From the NCBI GenBank assembly GCA_025353985.1, contig JANXNT010000247.1, positions 1-5,011 on the forward strand: 5,011 nucleotides of DNA. Reading direction: 5' to 3'. This stretch comes from Limnoglobus sp. (GTDB taxonomy: Bacteria > Planctomycetota > Planctomycetia > Gemmatales > Gemmataceae). Positions 1-4,919 of this stretch are shown piece by piece. The notes under the pieces are model-generated. The model was not told the DNA's origin, made no database searches, and saw nothing but the letters and a program-made list of their open reading frames with translations. Positions within the stretch are counted from its first letter, which is position 1. Each line of letters opens with the position of its first letter. Position numbers and translations under genes: made by a program.

Positions 1-638
1 CCGAGCGCATCGAGAAGCGACGTGTGAACGGTTGTAGTCGCATCGTGCGAATACGGAATCGCGTCGACGGCGCGGAGCGCATCGATGCCGTCGTCGCGCA
101 GAATCCGCAGGCGGGCGAGTTCGCAATCCCAGTTCGACGGCAGTGCGAACGATTGCAACTTCACGATGCCGAGAACGTCGCTGCCCTCGTAGGGTGTGAA
201 CTCGCCACCAAGTATCGCGAGTTCGTGCGGCTTCTTTCGCAGCCCCACGGAACGACCCGCATTCACCCCCGCCGCAAACGCCGTTAGCGAGGCTTGCACA
301 TCCGCATCGACAATTGGGAATTGCGCGAGTGCCGCACGGTGGAAGCCGATGCGTCGGCTCATGCGATCGACCGGCAATCCCTTCGCGCCAACGAGTTCGG
401 ACAGCGTGCCACGGACCACCCGTAACTGCGTTTCCAGTTGAAACGCGCGATCTTGCCCCTGCACGTAACCCGCACCGAACATCGCATCGCGGTCGTTCTC
501 GGCTTCGATGCACGGTACGCCGTACCGGTCGCGGCGGATCGTCACCGGTTGTTCGATACCCGGTATCCGCACCTCGCCGGAGACGATCGGCAGTCGTCGC
601 CCGAGTAGCGCTCGCGCTAGCCAATAACTCAGGCTCAT
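1..638 (-). CDS. Penicillin acylase family protein (Ntn hydrolase, peptidase S45), N-terminal part, cut by window edge
   Basis: Reading leftward from an ATG at 638-636 gives 212 codons without a stop, running off the left edge. The protein has the block order of the S45 acylase alpha subunit: an R-R-D-x-Y-G-V-P-x-I-E-A strand (residues 35-46), F-G-A-G-Y-V-Q-G-Q-D-R (54-64), Q-L-E (67-69), R-G-x-L-S-E-L-V-G (76-84), a G-F motif (98-99), F-A-A-G-V-N-A-G (121-128), P-H-E (137-139), and an S-N-W-x-x-E-L-A-R segment (168-176). Family members hydrolyse amide bonds of acylated substrates such as N-acyl amines, beta-lactams or acyl-homoserine lactones, after autocleavage that exposes a Ser nucleophile. 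That Ser and the beta subunit lie outside the window, so activity and substrate cannot be judged. No clear signal peptide is visible. In-frame GTG (644-642) and TTG (653-651) are alternative starts. No good Shine-Dalgarno sequence precedes the ATG. The gene diverges from the esterase gene across 85 bp. Confidence 0.9.
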   Translation of the reverse strand, partial: MSLSYWLARALLGRRLPIVSGEVRIPGIEQPVTIRRDRYGVPCIEAENDRDAMFGAGYVQGQDRAFQLETQLRVVRGTLSELVGAKGLPVDRMSRRIGFHRAALAQFPIVDADVQASLTAFAAGVNAGRSVGLRKKPHELAILGGEFTPYEGSDVLGIVKLQSFALPSNWDCELARLRILRDDGIDALRAVDAIPYSHDATTTVHTSLLDAL

Positions 639-723
639 TCGCACATCTCGCAAGAAAAGATTGACCGCAGCGAAGCCACCGCGTACCGTCGAATCTTATG
701 ATTTGAACGAGGAGAAGCGAAAC
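639..723. promoter_or_regulatory. Divergent intergenic region, promoters and esterase RBS
   Basis: These 85 bp must hold the start signals of both divergent genes unless transcription comes from further away. On the plus strand, GAGGAG at 709-714 lies 9 nt before the ATG at 724; it is the Shine-Dalgarno sequence that fixes the esterase start. The only A/T-rich patch is 692-706, with TATGAT (697-702) on the plus strand and TAAGAT-like sequence on the minus strand, either of which could serve as a -10 element. TTGACC (661-666) resembles a -35 box but is not at the right distance from TATGAT; with a 17-nt spacer it faces only a poor TACCGT. The RBS is well supported, the promoters are guesses. 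Confidence 0.4.
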
Positions 724-1371
724 ATGGCGCGATGGCTGGCAACGATGGCGATGGTCTGCGGGTTCCCGGCGGCGATGCCCGCGGCCGATGCGATTCGCAT
801 CGCTTGCGTCGGCGATAGTATCACCGAAGGCTCGGGGCTGATGAACCGCGAAAAGGAAGCGTACCCGGCGGTGTTGCAGCAATTGCTCGGCGAGGCGTAC
901 GACGTGAAGAACTTCGGCGTCAGCGGGCGCACACTGTTGAGCAAGGGCGACGCACCGTACATCAACGAGAAGAAGTACAAAGACGCACTCGCGTTCTTGC
1001 CGAATATCGTCGTCATCAAGCTCGGCACAAATGACACAAAACCGGCAAACTGGAAGCACGCGGAGGAGTTCGTCGCCGATTACACCGCACTCGTGGAGTC
1101 GTTCGCGAAGATCGAATCGAAGCCGAAAATCTATCTCTGTACGCCGGTGCCCGCCTTCCCCGGCGAATGGGGGATCGAGAATTCGCGCATAAAAGACGGC
1201 GTCATTCCGAAAGTGCTCGCGATTGCCAAAGACAAAAAACTACCCGTGATCGACCTGTACAAGGCACTCTCCGGTAAAGCGAAATTGTTCCCGGACAAAG
1301 TCCACCCCAACGCCGCCGGCGCGAAGCTAATGGCGCAAGCCGTGCAAAAAGCGATTCTGCCAAACGAGTGA
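724..1371 (+). CDS. Secreted SGNH/GDSL-family hydrolase (esterase/acylhydrolase)
   Basis: This 215-residue protein shows all the SGNH blocks. Block I is V-G-D-S-I-T-E-G (residues 29-36) with nucleophile Ser32. Block II is F-G-V-S-G-R-T-L (64-71) with oxyanion Gly68. Block III is L-G-T-N-D (100-104) with Asn103. Block V is D-K-V-H-P-N (191-196) with Asp191 and His194, completing the triad. Residues 1-23 form a short signal peptide (Arg near the start, hydrophobic core, Ala-rich end), so export is likely. I chose ATG 724 because GAGGAG sits 9 nt upstream and the signal peptide begins there; a TTG at 661 would add 21 polar residues before it. Family members deacylate carbohydrates or lipids. The compact single-domain size and motif spacing resemble bacterial acetylesterases and sialate/xylan O-acetylesterase relatives, but the substrate cannot be read from sequence. 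It diverges from the penicillin acylase gene; no downstream gene follows for 740 bp. Confidence 0.9.
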   Translation: MARWLATMAMVCGFPAAMPAADAIRIACVGDSITEGSGLMNREKEAYPAVLQQLLGEAYDVKNFGVSGRTLLSKGDAPYINEKKYKDALAFLPNIVVIKLGTNDTKPANWKHAEEFVADYTALVESFAKIESKPKIYLCTPVPAFPGEWGIENSRIKDGVIPKVLAIAKDKKLPVIDLYKALSGKAKLFPDKVHPNAAGAKLMAQAVQKAILPNE

Positions 1372-1415
1372 GTTTGCGCAGGATATGCCGGTTGCAATGC
1401 GGTGTGTAAATGTTG

Positions 1416-1429
1416 CTGCCGATAGGCAG
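1416..1429. other. Small dyad CTGCC-GATA-GGCAG
   Basis: This 5-bp perfect stem with a 4-nt loop lies 45 bp after the esterase stop. As a terminator it is weak (only ATTCTT follows). It also lies about 75-87 bp upstream of the sigma-54 promoter, where enhancer-binding proteins often bind dyads. Either role is possible and neither is proven. Confidence 0.25.
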
Positions 1430-1502
1430 ATTCTTGCCGAAGTTACGGTGGGGTATTTCCCAAATTGCTAGAAACGTGCCCTTTATCCTGATTTCGCCGG
1501 TT

Positions 1503-1518
1503 TGGCACGCCGAGTGCA
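1503..1518 (+). promoter_or_regulatory. Sigma-54 (RpoN) -24/-12 promoter
   Basis: The sequence is TGGCACG (1503-1509), a 4-nt spacer, then GTGCA (1514-1518). Against the known RpoN consensus TGGCACG-N4-TTGCW it differs only at the first base of the -12 element. The diagnostic GG (1504-1505) and GC (1516-1517) are separated by exactly 10 nt, and a pyrimidine precedes the -24 element. The expected transcription start is near 1529, just where a 5' hairpin begins. Sigma-54 promoters need an AAA+ activator; no such gene is in the window. Downstream there is no convincing protein gene before a terminator at 1675. Confidence 0.6.
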
Positions 1519-1528
1519 AAGTCTCATT

Positions 1529-1700
1529 TCGCTCAAGCGAACGACGGGCCTCGGGAAGTGCCAGTCGAACCCCGCATGAGGGCGAGTCTCATCCCCCAAG
1601 CCGATCACCCCCACGACGGCGCGTATCTTCGCGTCGGCCCGCCACCCGCCCCGTCCCCCACGCATCTCCCAGTGAACCCGCACCGAGTGGTGCGGGTTTG
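1529..1700 (+). ncRNA. Candidate sigma-54-dependent small RNA, C-rich, about 170 nt
   Basis: The unit is bounded by the predicted start near 1529 and the terminator at 1675-1699. Read by eye it folds into separate hairpins. The first is TTCGCT/AGCGAA at 1528-1541. The second is at 1542-1567 (CGAC/GTCG outer stem). The third is at 1617-1636 (7 bp with one G-U, loop TATCTT). The terminator stem follows. Between them lie unpaired C-runs: CCCCC at 1593-1597, 1608-1612 and 1655-1659, plus TCTCCC at 1665-1670. C-rich loops between hairpins are typical of sRNAs that pair with G-rich ribosome binding or start regions. A 44-codon reading frame (ATG 1576 to TGA 1710) has no Shine-Dalgarno sequence and runs through the terminator, so I do not call it. 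The alternative is a long attenuated leader of the repeat-protein gene at 2114. No known RNA family was recognised. Confidence 0.4.
1675..1699 (+). terminator. Intrinsic terminator, 10-bp perfect stem
   Basis: AACCCGCACC (1675-1684), loop GAGT, and GGTGCGGGTT (1689-1698) form a perfect G+C-rich hairpin followed by a T-containing tail (TTTGCGTCGTTT). The stem is symmetrical and has A residues on its other side, so it could also act on minus-strand transcripts. It lies 303 bp after the esterase stop, which is far for that gene, and fits better as the end of the unit starting at the sigma-54 promoter. Confidence 0.7.
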
Positions 1701-1711
1701 CGTCGTTTGAA

Positions 1712-1792
1712 AAGCCATCAGCTATCAGCGATCAGCTTTCAGCCAGCAAATCTGCCCGCTGACTGCTGACTGCTGACTGCTGAAAATGGCTT
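1712..1792. repeat. 81-bp palindrome of CAGC heptads
   Basis: The outer arms AAGCCAT (1712-1718) and ATGGCTT (1786-1792) are perfectly complementary. Inside them the left arm carries CAGC at 1719, 1726, 1733 and 1740, exactly every 7 nt. The right arm carries GCTG at 1758, 1765, 1772 and 1779, again every 7 nt, with ACT spacers. The arms therefore pair CAGC with GCTG four times, separated by 3-nt mismatched steps. Such CAGC/GTCAGCA heptad hairpins look like dispersed intergenic repeats rather than coding DNA; translation gives meaningless Ser/Gln/Ala strings. The element lies directly after the terminator. Confidence 0.75.
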
Positions 1793-2037
1793 GCGCAGCT
1801 TCTTGCGAATTTGCCTGCAAACGAACCGTTACAACCGGCCCTATCGCCATCGTCACTACACGCCATGTACGCGGATCGCAGAGTGCAACGAATACGTTCG
1901 ACGCGGTGCGGATCGCTCGTTCGTCGCGTTCGCTGCATCCGATACCTTTGGCAGACGAGCAAACTCTGGGGCATCTCCGCTGTTCGCGGTCTCGCTCGTC
2001 ATCGCGAATGTGCGGGAGGAATAGATCGATCGTCGTA
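1793..2037. other. Intergenic, no supported gene
   Basis: Several short reading frames cross this stretch on both strands, but none has a Shine-Dalgarno sequence or a recognisable protein motif. The plus-strand ones run into or overlap the start of the repeat-protein gene. It probably contains the promoter of that gene, but I could not find a paired -35/-10 with proper spacing. Confidence 0.5.
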
Positions 2038-2106
2038 GGAACCGGTTGGGAACCGACCTGCCGCGAGACCGGAGCGTCTCGTGGGAACGATCGTTCGGTG
2101 AGGAGG
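2038..2106 (+). promoter_or_regulatory. Hairpin-rich leader and strong RBS of the repeat-protein gene
   Basis: Three small dyads sit in tandem just upstream of the start: CGGTT/AACCG with loop GGG (2043-2055), CGAGAC/GTCTCG with a 6-nt loop (2064-2081), and the 12-bp perfect palindrome GAACGATCGTTC (2085-2096). GGAACCG occurs twice, 11 bp apart (2038 and 2049), and GGAAC a third time (2084). GGAAC is the core of many ECF-sigma -35 boxes, so a start here is possible but unproven. AGGAGG (2101-2106) lies 7 nt before ATG 2114 and is an ideal Shine-Dalgarno sequence. Confidence 0.45.
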
Positions 2107-2113
2107 CGACATC

Positions 2114-4501
2114 ATGAGGATGCGATGGGGGGTATCCCTGGCTGCGGCGATTGCGGCCTTGTGTTCGGCAGCGAATGTTCGAGCGGGCCACTGCGGTTGT
2201 ACGACCTATCCCGCGTCGGGCGGCACCGTTGCCGCAGCGCAAGCGGGCTTCTCGGCATGTAACGATGGTTGCAAGCCGACGTACCAAGTGGTTTACGATA
2301 ACGTCACGGAAAAGCGGTTCACCACCTGCTACCAGACGGTCAACGAAACGGTCATGAAGCCGGTCACCAAGACCTGCTATCGCGACGAACAGCAGACGTG
2401 CATGAAGACGGTCACGGAAACGGTCTGCCAGACCGTGAACGAGACCGTGAACAAGCCGGTTTGCCGCACGGTGATGCAAGAAGTGGCTTGCGTCAATTAC
2501 AAGCCGGTGTACGAGACCTGCAACAAGGTCGTGACCGAGACGGTTTGCAAGGCCGTTTGCGAAACGGTCATGAAAGAATGCAGCTACACCGTCTATAAGA
2601 AGGTGTGCGAAACGCAGTACAAAGAGTGCGCGTTCACCGTCACGAAGCCCGTTTGCGAAACCCACGTGAAGAAGCAGTGCTTCTTCGTGGCCAAGCCGGT
2701 CTGCGAGACGCACGTCAAGGAATGCACCGTCGCCGTGTGCAAGCCCGTCTGCGAAACGGTCATGAAGGACTGCCCGAAGACGGTCTGCCGCAAGGTGACG
2801 GAAACGGTCATGAAAGACGTTTGCCGTACGGTCATTCAAGACGTCTGCGAGACGGTCAACAAGCCCGTTTGCAAGACGGTTTGCGAAAACGTGACCGAGA
2901 TGAAAACGGTCTGCAAGCAAGTGCCACAAGTGGTGTGCGAATCGTACACGGTGAAGGGTGGCCTTCGCCTGGCTAAAGCATCGCCATCGTGCGGCGATCC
3001 ATGCGGTGCCGCCGGTAGCCCCTGTGGAACCGGTAGCCCAGCCGCCTGCGATTCGTGCGGTGCAGCCGCTGGTACGGGTTGCTCGGATGCCTGTGCCGAC
3101 CCGTGTGCCAAGCACTCGCGTGGCCTGCTCGCACGCCTCTGCGGTGGTAGCGGTCTCGGCCTCGGTGGCCGCCTTGGGAATGGTGCTGGGATCTCCGCAA
3201 GCAACGGTTCGGCCGGTGCCGGTGGTCTGCTCGGTGGCATCGGTCGCGGTACCGGTGGCGGTGGCTTGTTCGGTGTCTCGGTCATCCGAGAAGCCGACGA
3301 AGTCAAGACGCGCCAAGTGACCAAGATGGTGTCCGTGAACGAAGTCGTTCCCGTGACCAAGGTCATTCGCAAGACGGTTACGGAAATGGTCGCCACGCAA
3401 GTGACGAAGAAGGTTCCCGTGACGACGACGGAGAAAGTCCCCGTCAGCGTGACCCGCAACGTGACCGAGACGATCGTGGAGAAAGTTCCCGTCACCGTGA
3501 CCCGTAACGTGACCGTGAACGAAACCCGTCAGATTCCCCAAACCGTCCGCCGCGTGGCATACGGTGCCTATGTCGATGCCGCATCGATCAATGGCGGGGC
3601 CGCTGGCAACGCAGGTGACAAGCTCGGTGCGAACGCCGCTAGCGGTGTGGCCCCCGGCTCGGCGACCTACGATTCGAACAACGGTGGCCGTGTGTTCGTC
3701 GAAGGTCTGCAAGTGACCAAGGACATCGTGACCAACACGACGCGGATGGTCTCCGAAACGCAAGTTCGCCAAGTGCCTTACACGGTGAACAAAACGGTGC
3801 CAGAAGTCGTCACGAAGCAAGTGCCGACGACCGTCACCAAGATGGTGCCAACGACCGTCGAGAAGATCGTGCCTGTGACGACCGTTCGCATGGTCAAGGT
3901 CGAGACGAAGAAACTCGTCCCGACCCAAGTGACCGAGATGGTTGCGACTGTCATCACCAAGAAGGTGCCAACGACCGTGACCAAGCAAGTGGCCATTACC
4001 ACGACCGTCAAGGTGCCTTACACCACGACGGAAATGGTCGCCACGACGGTGACCCGGAAGGTTCCGGTGACCACCGAGCACAACGTCGTCGTGCGGACAC
4101 CACGCTATGTCTCCGTGGATGCTGGCCCAGGCACGGGCCTCGGTGCTTGCGACCTCGGCGGTAGCAGCGTCGGTGCGTGTGCATCGGCCGCGGGTGCGGG
4201 TAGCTGCGGCAGCAACGGTTGTGGGATCGGGAACGTGATCGCCGATGGCAGCCGCCCTCGTCCGGTCCGCGACTTCCTGAGTCGTCTGTTCGGTAGCCGC
4301 CTCTGTACGAACCCCTGTGCCGCCCCCGCCGCAAGCTGCGAAGCCAGCCCGGCATGCAGCACCGGTGGCTGTGCGAACTCGGCTTCAGGTTGTGCCCTGC
4401 CAGCAGCGACGACCGTCGTCGGAGCGGCCCCTGCTACGCTCCCCGCGATCACCACGACGGCCCCCGCCGCCACGCCAAAGGTGATGCCGAAGCCTGAGTA
4501 A
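2114..4501 (+). CDS. Exported cysteine-rich YTV-type octapeptide-repeat protein, probable cell wall/envelope structural protein
   Basis: This is a 795-residue protein whose start is fixed by AGGAGG 7 nt upstream. Residues 1-24 are a signal peptide ending V-R-A before Gly25. The mature chain has about 49 Cys. Order: short Cys-containing head (25-69); block 1 of 24 octads, consensus E-T-V-x-K-x-V-C (70-261), with a tail to 280; Gly/Ala/Cys linker (282-389); block 2, Cys-free, [KRE]-x-V-P-V-T-V-T (404-479); Gly/Ala linker (482-527); block 3 of 17 Cys-free octads, [KR]-x-V-P-x-T-V-T (528-663); Ala/Cys/Pro tail (669-795). Y-T-V itself occurs at 158, 278 and 556. R-G-L-L-A-R-L-C-G (336-344) and R-D-F-L-S-R-L-F-G (719-727) are related motifs in linker and tail. 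Planctomycetes encode large Cys-rich YTV-repeat proteins associated with their proteinaceous wall, from memory of that literature. A structural, disulfide-linked role is inferred; no enzymatic motif is seen. Confidence 0.85.
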   Translation: MRMRWGVSLAAAIAALCSAANVRAGHCGCTTYPASGGTVAAAQAGFSACNDGCKPTYQVVYDNVTEKRFTTCYQTVNETVMKPVTKTCYRDEQQTCMKTVTETVCQTVNETVNKPVCRTVMQEVACVNYKPVYETCNKVVTETVCKAVCETVMKECSYTVYKKVCETQYKECAFTVTKPVCETHVKKQCFFVAKPVCETHVKECTVAVCKPVCETVMKDCPKTVCRKVTETVMKDVCRTVIQDVCETVNKPVCKTVCENVTEMKTVCKQVPQVVCESYTVKGGLRLAKASPSCGDPCGAAGSPCGTGSPAACDSCGAAAGTGCSDACADPCAKHSRGLLARLCGGSGLGLGGRLGNGAGISASNGSAGAGGLLGGIGRGTGGGGLFGVSVIREADEVKTRQVTKMVSVNEVVPVTKVIRKTVTEMVATQVTKKVPVTTTEKVPVSVTRNVTETIVEKVPVTVTRNVTVNETRQIPQTVRRVAYGAYVDAASINGGAAGNAGDKLGANAASGVAPGSATYDSNNGGRVFVEGLQVTKDIVTNTTRMVSETQVRQVPYTVNKTVPEVVTKQVPTTVTKMVPTTVEKIVPVTTVRMVKVETKKLVPTQVTEMVATVITKKVPTTVTKQVAITTTVKVPYTTTEMVATTVTRKVPVTTEHNVVVRTPRYVSVDAGPGTGLGACDLGGSSVGACASAAGAGSCGSNGCGIGNVIADGSRPRPVRDFLSRLFGSRLCTNPCAAPAASCEASPACSTGGCANSASGCALPAATTVVGAAPATLPAITTTAPAATPKVMPKPE
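2321..2896 (+). repeat. Repeat block 1: 24 gapless 24-nt/octapeptide units, Cys-rich
   Basis: The units code for residues 70-261 with no insertion or deletion. The 14-mer GAAACGGTCATGAA recurs at 2345, 2561, 2753 and 2801, at distances of 216, 192 and 48 nt, all multiples of 24. Between residues 150 and 253 the octads alternate: one beginning E-T, the next with a variable start and mostly ending K-P-V-C, giving a 48-nt/16-residue superunit. This block contains 26 Cys. Confidence 0.85.
3323..3550 (+). repeat. Repeat block 2: Cys-free V-P-V-T octads
   Basis: Residues 404-479. Two 6-residue units (K-M-V-S-V-N, E-V-V-P-V-T) are followed by eight in-register octads ending R-Q-I-P-Q-T-V-R. The best copies are E-K-V-P-V-S-V-T and E-K-V-P-V-T-V-T. 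No Cys is present. Confidence 0.75.
3695..4102 (+). repeat. Repeat block 3: 17 Cys-free V-P-x-T-V-T octads
   Basis: Residues 528-663, gapless. Typical units are K-Q-V-P-T-T-V-T, K-M-V-P-T-T-V-E, K-K-V-P-T-T-V-T and R-Q-V-P-Y-T-V-N. The register matches block 2 and, with Pro in place of Cys, block 1. A partial unit continues to residue 668. Confidence 0.8.
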
Positions 4502-4513
4502 TCGGTGCTTCCC

Positions 4514-4563
4514 GTAGTCAGCGGTAAGCAACCCGGAAACGGTGTTTGCTGACCGCTGATTGC
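4514..4563 (+). terminator. Terminator-like hairpin after the repeat-protein gene
   Basis: TCAGCGGTAAGCA (4518-4530) pairs with TGCTGACCGCTGA (4547-4559) with a single A-G mismatch. A few flanking pairs and wobbles extend the stem to 4514-4563; the loop is about 14 nt. It begins 12 bp after the stop codon and is followed by ATTTT shortly downstream (4564-4568). The CAGC-NNN-CAGC spacing is the same heptad pattern as in the palindrome at 1712-1792, so it may be a repeat element used as a terminator. Confidence 0.5.
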
Positions 4564-4630
4564 ATTTTCGGCAACTGCTGAAACCCGACTTGACGCAGGA
4601 ACATCCGATTCACGTTTTGACATCGTAACA

Positions 4631-4656
4631 CTCTCGCTCCGCGAGAGGATAGCAAC
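4631..4656 (+). repeat. REP-like palindrome, copy A
   Basis: CTCTCGC-TCC-GCGAGAG (4631-4647) is a perfect 7-bp hairpin with a 3-nt loop. With the following GATAGCAAC it forms a 26-nt unit that recurs, perfectly inverted, at 4867-4892. Confidence 0.75.
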
Positions 4657-4776
4657 GGACCGCGAACGATTATTTCGCTTGGTTTTGACGTTTCTGTAAA
4701 AATTATCCGCGACGCGAAAGCTTTGCGTGGCGGACTGCGGGACTTGGTTGGCAACGCATTTTCCGTGTATTTGTAG

Positions 4777-4796
4777 CGGAAGTCGTGAGACTTCTG
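4777..4796. repeat. Hairpin GAAGTC-GTGA-GACTTC
   Basis: A perfect 6-bp stem (4779-4784 with 4789-4794) is extended by one G-T and one C-G pair, and ends 3 bp before REP-like copy B. The two hairpins look like modules of one composite intergenic element. Confidence 0.5.
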
Positions 4797-4799
4797 ACG

Positions 4800-4824
4800 T
4801 AGCCTCTCGCTCCGCGAGAGGCTA
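4800..4824. repeat. REP-like palindrome, copy B (longest stem)
   Basis: TAGCCTCTCGC (4800-4810), loop TCC, and GCGAGAGGCTA (4814-4824) form an 11-bp perfect stem. It shares the CTCTCGC/GCGAGAG core with copies A and C. Confidence 0.75.
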
Positions 4825-4866
4825 GCGATGCCGGAAGAATCACTCCCCATCGCACTGAGCCTGGCT

Positions 4867-4893
4867 GTTGCTATCCTCTCGCGGAGCGAGAGG
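4867..4893 (-). repeat. REP-like palindrome, copy C, inverted relative to copy A
   Basis: The core is CCTCTCGC-GGA-GCGAGAGG (4875-4893). Positions 4867-4892 are the exact reverse complement of copy A at 4631-4656. A second inverted pair, GATTATTTCGCTTG at 4668-4681 and its complement at 4906-4919, accompanies the two copies but is not nested with them. Confidence 0.75.
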
Positions 4894-4919
4894 GCTACAG
4901 AAGAACAAGCGAAATAATC

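Noticed and set aside
24..664. Three overlapping plus-strand reading frames at the left end
   Set aside because: They are Arg/Pro/Thr-rich shadows of the minus-strand penicillin acylase gene, whose family motifs are unmistakable.
661..723. Extended TTG start for the esterase
   Set aside because: It would put 21 polar residues before the signal peptide and swallow the GAGGAG ribosome binding site that serves ATG 724.
1561..1580. tRNA T-arm-like TTCGA motif on the minus strand
   Set aside because: The flanking bases do not form a T stem, and no acceptor, D or anticodon arm can be placed around it.
1576..1710. 44-codon frame inside the candidate sRNA
   Set aside because: No Shine-Dalgarno sequence precedes the ATG, the product is Pro-rich without motif, and it reads through the terminator stem. 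Not excluded, but unsupported.
1410..1769. 119-codon plus-strand reading frame
   Set aside because: No ribosome binding site or domain; it runs across the sigma-54 promoter, the terminator hairpin and half of the CAGC palindrome, and is Arg/Ser/Pro-rich as expected for chance frames.
1732..1974. 80-codon minus-strand frame
   Set aside because: Its C-terminal part is simply translated CAGC heptad repeat (Q-Q-S-A-V-S-S-Q type), a common artefact of such repeats.
1856..4081. 741-codon open reading frame on the minus strand opposite the repeat-protein gene
   Set aside because: It is open because the 24-nt repeat and codon bias of the sense gene avoid antisense stops. The product is a His/Arg/Asp/Gly/Leu-rich mirror of the octads and continues through the non-coding leader; it has no domain and no ribosome binding site.
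4631..4893. CRISPR-like array
   Set aside because: Only three copies, in mixed orientation, with unequal spacing (about 150 and 60 bp) and no cas gene.
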